A program made the position numbers and the translations under genes. Source: Flavobacterium sp. LC2016-23 (GTDB lineage: Bacteria > Bacteroidota > Bacteroidia > Flavobacteriales > Flavobacteriaceae). Taken from it: a stretch of 64,000 nt of DNA. The notes beneath the pieces are model-generated. The model searched no databases. It saw only the letters and a program-made list of their open reading frames with translations, and was not told where the DNA came from. Shown here piece by piece: positions 61,551 to 64,000 of this stretch. The DNA is taken from NCBI RefSeq assembly GCF_009674775.1, contig NZ_WKKE01000008.1, forward strand, positions 1 through 64,000, read 5' to 3'. The first letter of the stretch is position 1; each line of letters opens with the position of its first letter.

Positions 61551-61863
61551 AATATTAAAATTTAAGGATTAAAATTGTTTATGTCAAAGCGAAAGACAAA
61601 ATTTAAAATAACCCGTAAAATTAATTTCATGAAATTTTTAAATTATGAATATGTTTCAAAAAATACTTTTACGCTACTAGTATTATCAAAATACAATCAC
61701 AATTACAATTGACCATAAAACCAATTTTTGAATTCAGATATAGAATTCCCTCTAAAACCTAAAAAATATTCATTTTTAAAATTTTAGAAAAATCCAGATT
61801 CGATTCTAAGTGTATTTTTAGAATTTGACACTTAAGATTTGACGTTGGATAAAAATAGCGACT

Positions 61864-62047
61864 TTATAAACAATTGTATGTTAATAACCCGTTAAACTAA
61901 GAAAAATAACGTCTAAAACTTAAATAAAGCTTAAAAATCAACAATTATTCAAAAGATGATTAATGTGGTGGAAGAAAGAAAAAAAGGCCTTAAAATCAAT
62001 TTATGAAGGTCGATTTTAATCAAATTAAACTATGTAATTTTAAAAAA
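61864..62047. repeat. direct duplication, copy A
   Basis: Copy A of the pair described for the 61551-62400 region. Its partner is at about 62195-62378. The segment contains TTATAAACAAT, AAAAGATGATTAATG and TTATGAAGGT in the same order and spacing as copy B. Confidence 0.6.
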
Positions 62048-62194
62048 TAATAGATTTAATAAATAATAAGTAAATACATTTTAAAATTAAAAAACAATAG
62101 TTTAAAATGATTCTTATAAAAAACTTTTTTCAAAAAAATCCAGCAATAAAATCAAATATTTGGAATTTACTATCAAATGGATCTATGCTTAAGG

Positions 62195-62378
62195 TTATAA
62201 ACAATCTTATGTTAACAACCGAAAAAACAAGGTAAAATGAAGTCTGAAATTAAAATAAAGCTTTCTGTTTAATGATTTTTCAAAAGATGATTAATGAGGT
62301 GTAAGAAGTGAAAAATGAGCTTAAAATTCATTTATGAAGGTTACTTTTAATCTAAAAAATCTATAATATTTATATTTT
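62195..62378. repeat. direct duplication, copy B
   Basis: Copy B, adjacent to the 3' end of glnS. Divergence from copy A is spread along the length, so the duplication is old. Confidence 0.6.
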
Positions 62379-62400
62379 TAATAGAAAATATATATAATAA

Positions 62401-62427
62401 AAAAAGCGCTTACCAGAAGCGCTTTTT
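62401..62427 (-). terminator. glnS terminator
   Basis: AAAAAGCGCTT (62401-62411) and AAGCGCTTTTT (62417-62427) form an 11-bp stem with a 5-nt loop; the minus strand continues into a run of Ts. It is 17 nt after the glnS stop. Confidence 0.9.
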
Positions 62428-62444
62428 AATAGATTATAGTGATA

Positions 62445-64000
62445 TTATTTTTTAACCATCTCCGCAAGAATTTCAATTTCTCTTTCAGAAGCATTTTTCG
62501 GAGGATTAGAATATAATTTCAAAATTTCATCATCAAACTGATTTTTTAAAGTATTATTTTCAAGATCCCTTAAATTTAAAAGCGCTTTTGAACGAACGTA
62601 AGTTGATTCACTTCTAAGCGACATGGTATACAATTTTTTGATATCATCTTCTTCAAAGTCGGCTGATTTCAAAATGGAGTATTTCAAAATAAACTGAGCG
62701 AATAACAAAGAACCTTTATTATTGTTAATATTCTTCTTTAATGAATTTTGCAATAATGAAAAACTGGAAATAGTTGCGATGCTCTCCCCTATTGCACTTT
62801 CAATTGCAATACGCTCCGGCTTCGTCTCCACTTTAAAATATTTGTTGATTTCTTTTAAAGAATTATTGATACTGTTTTCTTCTTTTTTACCTTTTTCTTC
62901 CCAAGCATCTTTTAGTCCGACAGTTTTGTTAAATACTAATTTTGAAGAAGTTGAGTCTTTATCAACCGTAAAATAACCCAAACGCTGAAACTGGAATTTA
63001 TCTTCATTTTGAGCGGTTGCCAGACTTGGTTCTACAAACCCGGTAATCACTTCCAATGAATTTGGATTCACAAAATCAAGGAAATTTTTCTCTTTATAAC
63101 TGTCCGGTGCTTCATCTGTAAACAAACGGTCGTACATACGAACTTCGGCTTGAAGAGCATGTGAAATAGAAACCCAATGCAATGTACCGGATACTTTTCT
63201 CTGACTTGCTTCTGTCCCGCTTCCACTTAAAGAATCGGTATCATAAGTGACATGAATTTCTGTAATATTTCCTTCAGCATCTTTTATAACACTTTCACCT
63301 TTAATGATATAAGCATTTTTAAGACGTACTTCTTTTCCTAAAGTCAGACGGAAATATTTCGCAGGAGCTTCTTCTAAGAAGTCTTCTCTTTCGATATATA
63401 ATTCACGCGAAAAAGGCACTTTTCTAAAACCAGCATTCTCATCTTCCTGGTTGTTTTCGGCTTCCAGCCACTCTTCTTTTCCTTCCGGATAATTGGTAAT
63501 AATCAATTTTACAGGATCTAAAACCGCCATGACACGAGGTGCGATTTTGTTCAGATCTTCGCGAATACAGAATTCTAAAACCGATACATTTATTAAATTA
63601 TCGCGCTTTGCAATTCCAATTGTATTCGCAAAATTACGTAAGGAAGCAGCAGTATAACCGCGTCTTCTCAATCCTGAAATCGTTGACATTCTTGGATCAT
63701 CCCAACCGTTAACATGCTTTTCCTTAACCAGTTGCTGTAATTTTCTTTTACTAACAACAGTATGTGAAAGGTTACGTCTGGCAAATTCTCTTTGCTTTGG
63801 ACGCAATTTATCTTCTTCTAAAATCTGATCTAAAAACCAATCGTATAATTCACGATGCGGCAGGAATTCAAGTGTACAAAAGGAGTGCGAAATTTGCTCC
63901 AAATAATCACTTTGCCCATGTGCCCAGTCGTACATTGGATAGATTTTCCAGGTATCGCCGGTTCTATGGTGATGCTTATGTAAAATCCTGTACATAATTG
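62445..64000 (-). CDS. glnS: glutaminyl-tRNA synthetase, N-terminus cut by the window end
   Basis: Class I synthetase charging tRNA-Gln. The visible part (about 518 codons, continuing past the ATG at 63995 to the edge) aligns in detail with the E. coli enzyme: TWKIYPMYDWAHGQSDYLEQISHSFCTLEF, HRELYDWFLDQI, the KMSKS-region motif VVSKRKLQQLV, GWDDPRMSTISGLRRRGYTAASLR, DPVKLIITNYP and the beta-barrel anticodon-binding part (LGKEVRLKNAYIIKGE, HWVSISHALQAEVRMYDRLF). After the normal end (KLVFNKTVGLKDAWEEKGKK) about 150 extra helical residues follow. The N-terminal HIGH motif lies outside the window. Confidence 0.95.
   Translation of the reverse strand, partial: IMYRILHKHHHRTGDTWKIYPMYDWAHGQSDYLEQISHSFCTLEFLPHRELYDWFLDQILEEDKLRPKQREFARRNLSHTVVSKRKLQQLVKEKHVNGWDDPRMSTISGLRRRGYTAASLRNFANTIGIAKRDNLINVSVLEFCIREDLNKIAPRVMAVLDPVKLIITNYPEGKEEWLEAENNQEDENAGFRKVPFSRELYIEREDFLEEAPAKYFRLTLGKEVRLKNAYIIKGESVIKDAEGNITEIHVTYDTDSLSGSGTEASQRKVSGTLHWVSISHALQAEVRMYDRLFTDEAPDSYKEKNFLDFVNPNSLEVITGFVEPSLATAQNEDKFQFQRLGYFTVDKDSTSSKLVFNKTVGLKDAWEEKGKKEENSINNSLKEINKYFKVETKPERIAIESAIGESIATISSFSLLQNSLKKNINNNKGSLLFAQFILKYSILKSADFEEDDIKKLYTMSLRSESTYVRSKALLNLRDLENNTLKNQFDDEILKLYSNPPKNASEREIEILAEMVKK

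Larger units (their letters stand above)
61551..62400. other. non-coding region with an imperfect direct duplication
   Basis: About 0.9 kb of AT-rich DNA with no credible gene. It contains two related segments: about 61864-62047 and about 62195-62378, set 331 bp apart with no net insertion or deletion over at least 140 bp. Shared anchors are TTATAAACAAT, AAAAGATGATTAATG and TTATGAAGGT. Similarity may extend upstream to AATCCAG (61791 and 62137). No terminal inverted repeats, tRNA or open frame was seen. Confidence 0.6.

Overview
The window is AT-rich chromosomal DNA from a member of the Bacteroidota, most likely Flavobacterium or a close relative. The evidence is a complete gliding-motility spr cluster (sprC, sprD, sprB, sprF) with type IX secretion (T9SS) type B sorting signals, Flavobacteriia-typical families (DUF4837, DUF4175, HU-CCDC81/SPOR, DUF6327), and promoters of the Bacteroidota TAnnTTTG type. 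No tRNA, rRNA, CRISPR array, insertion sequence or prophage was recognised.

Layout. 1-2.7 kb: the 5' part of an ElaA-type acetyltransferase gene, a two-gene cassette of unknown function flanked by copies of a terminator arm, and a DUF4837 lipoprotein. 2.7-5.9 kb: an MltD-like lytic transglycosylase and phosphoglycerate kinase. 6.1-33.8 kb: a minus-strand spr locus taking up over 40% of the window. Its first promoter appears to lie at about 33.86 kb. It runs through three secreted proteins of unknown function, sprC, sprD (outer-membrane barrel plus a very long Ala/Lys/Asp repeat helix), the 18.3-kb sprB adhesin gene and sprF, and ends at a strong terminator at 6.05 kb. 34.2-43.7 kb: housekeeping and DNA-metabolism genes (DNA polymerase III delta', DoxX-like, acyl-CoA thioesterase, recA, plsC, trpS, dprA, HU-CCDC81/SPOR), interrupted by a small accessory island at 40.0-41.2 kb with one intact unknown gene and one gene broken by a single stop codon. 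43.9-49.4 kb: a secreted unknown, a PIF1-like helicase, an OmpH/Skp-like lipoprotein, a methyltransferase and a GNAT acetyltransferase. 49.4-57.3 kb: mnmG, ybeY, a DUF4175 membrane protein and gltX. Seven parS-like 16-bp palindromes surround mnmG, six of them within about 300 bp. 57.3-64 kb: a secreted unknown, an SPFH/band-7 protein, a YtxH / holin-like / DUF6327 envelope module, a small secreted protein, about 0.9 kb of non-coding DNA holding an imperfect direct duplication, and most of glnS, cut by the window end.

How the genes work together. In the family model known from Flavobacterium johnsoniae, SprB is the mobile surface adhesin moved along the cell by the gliding motor. SprF is the PorP-like outer-membrane partner needed for SprB export, and SprC and SprD support its function. 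Here all four are in one operon-like array with the upstream secreted unknowns. SprD looks able to bridge the outer membrane and peptidoglycan. The parS cluster implies that the mnmG end is a ParB-loading zone and therefore probably origin-proximal.
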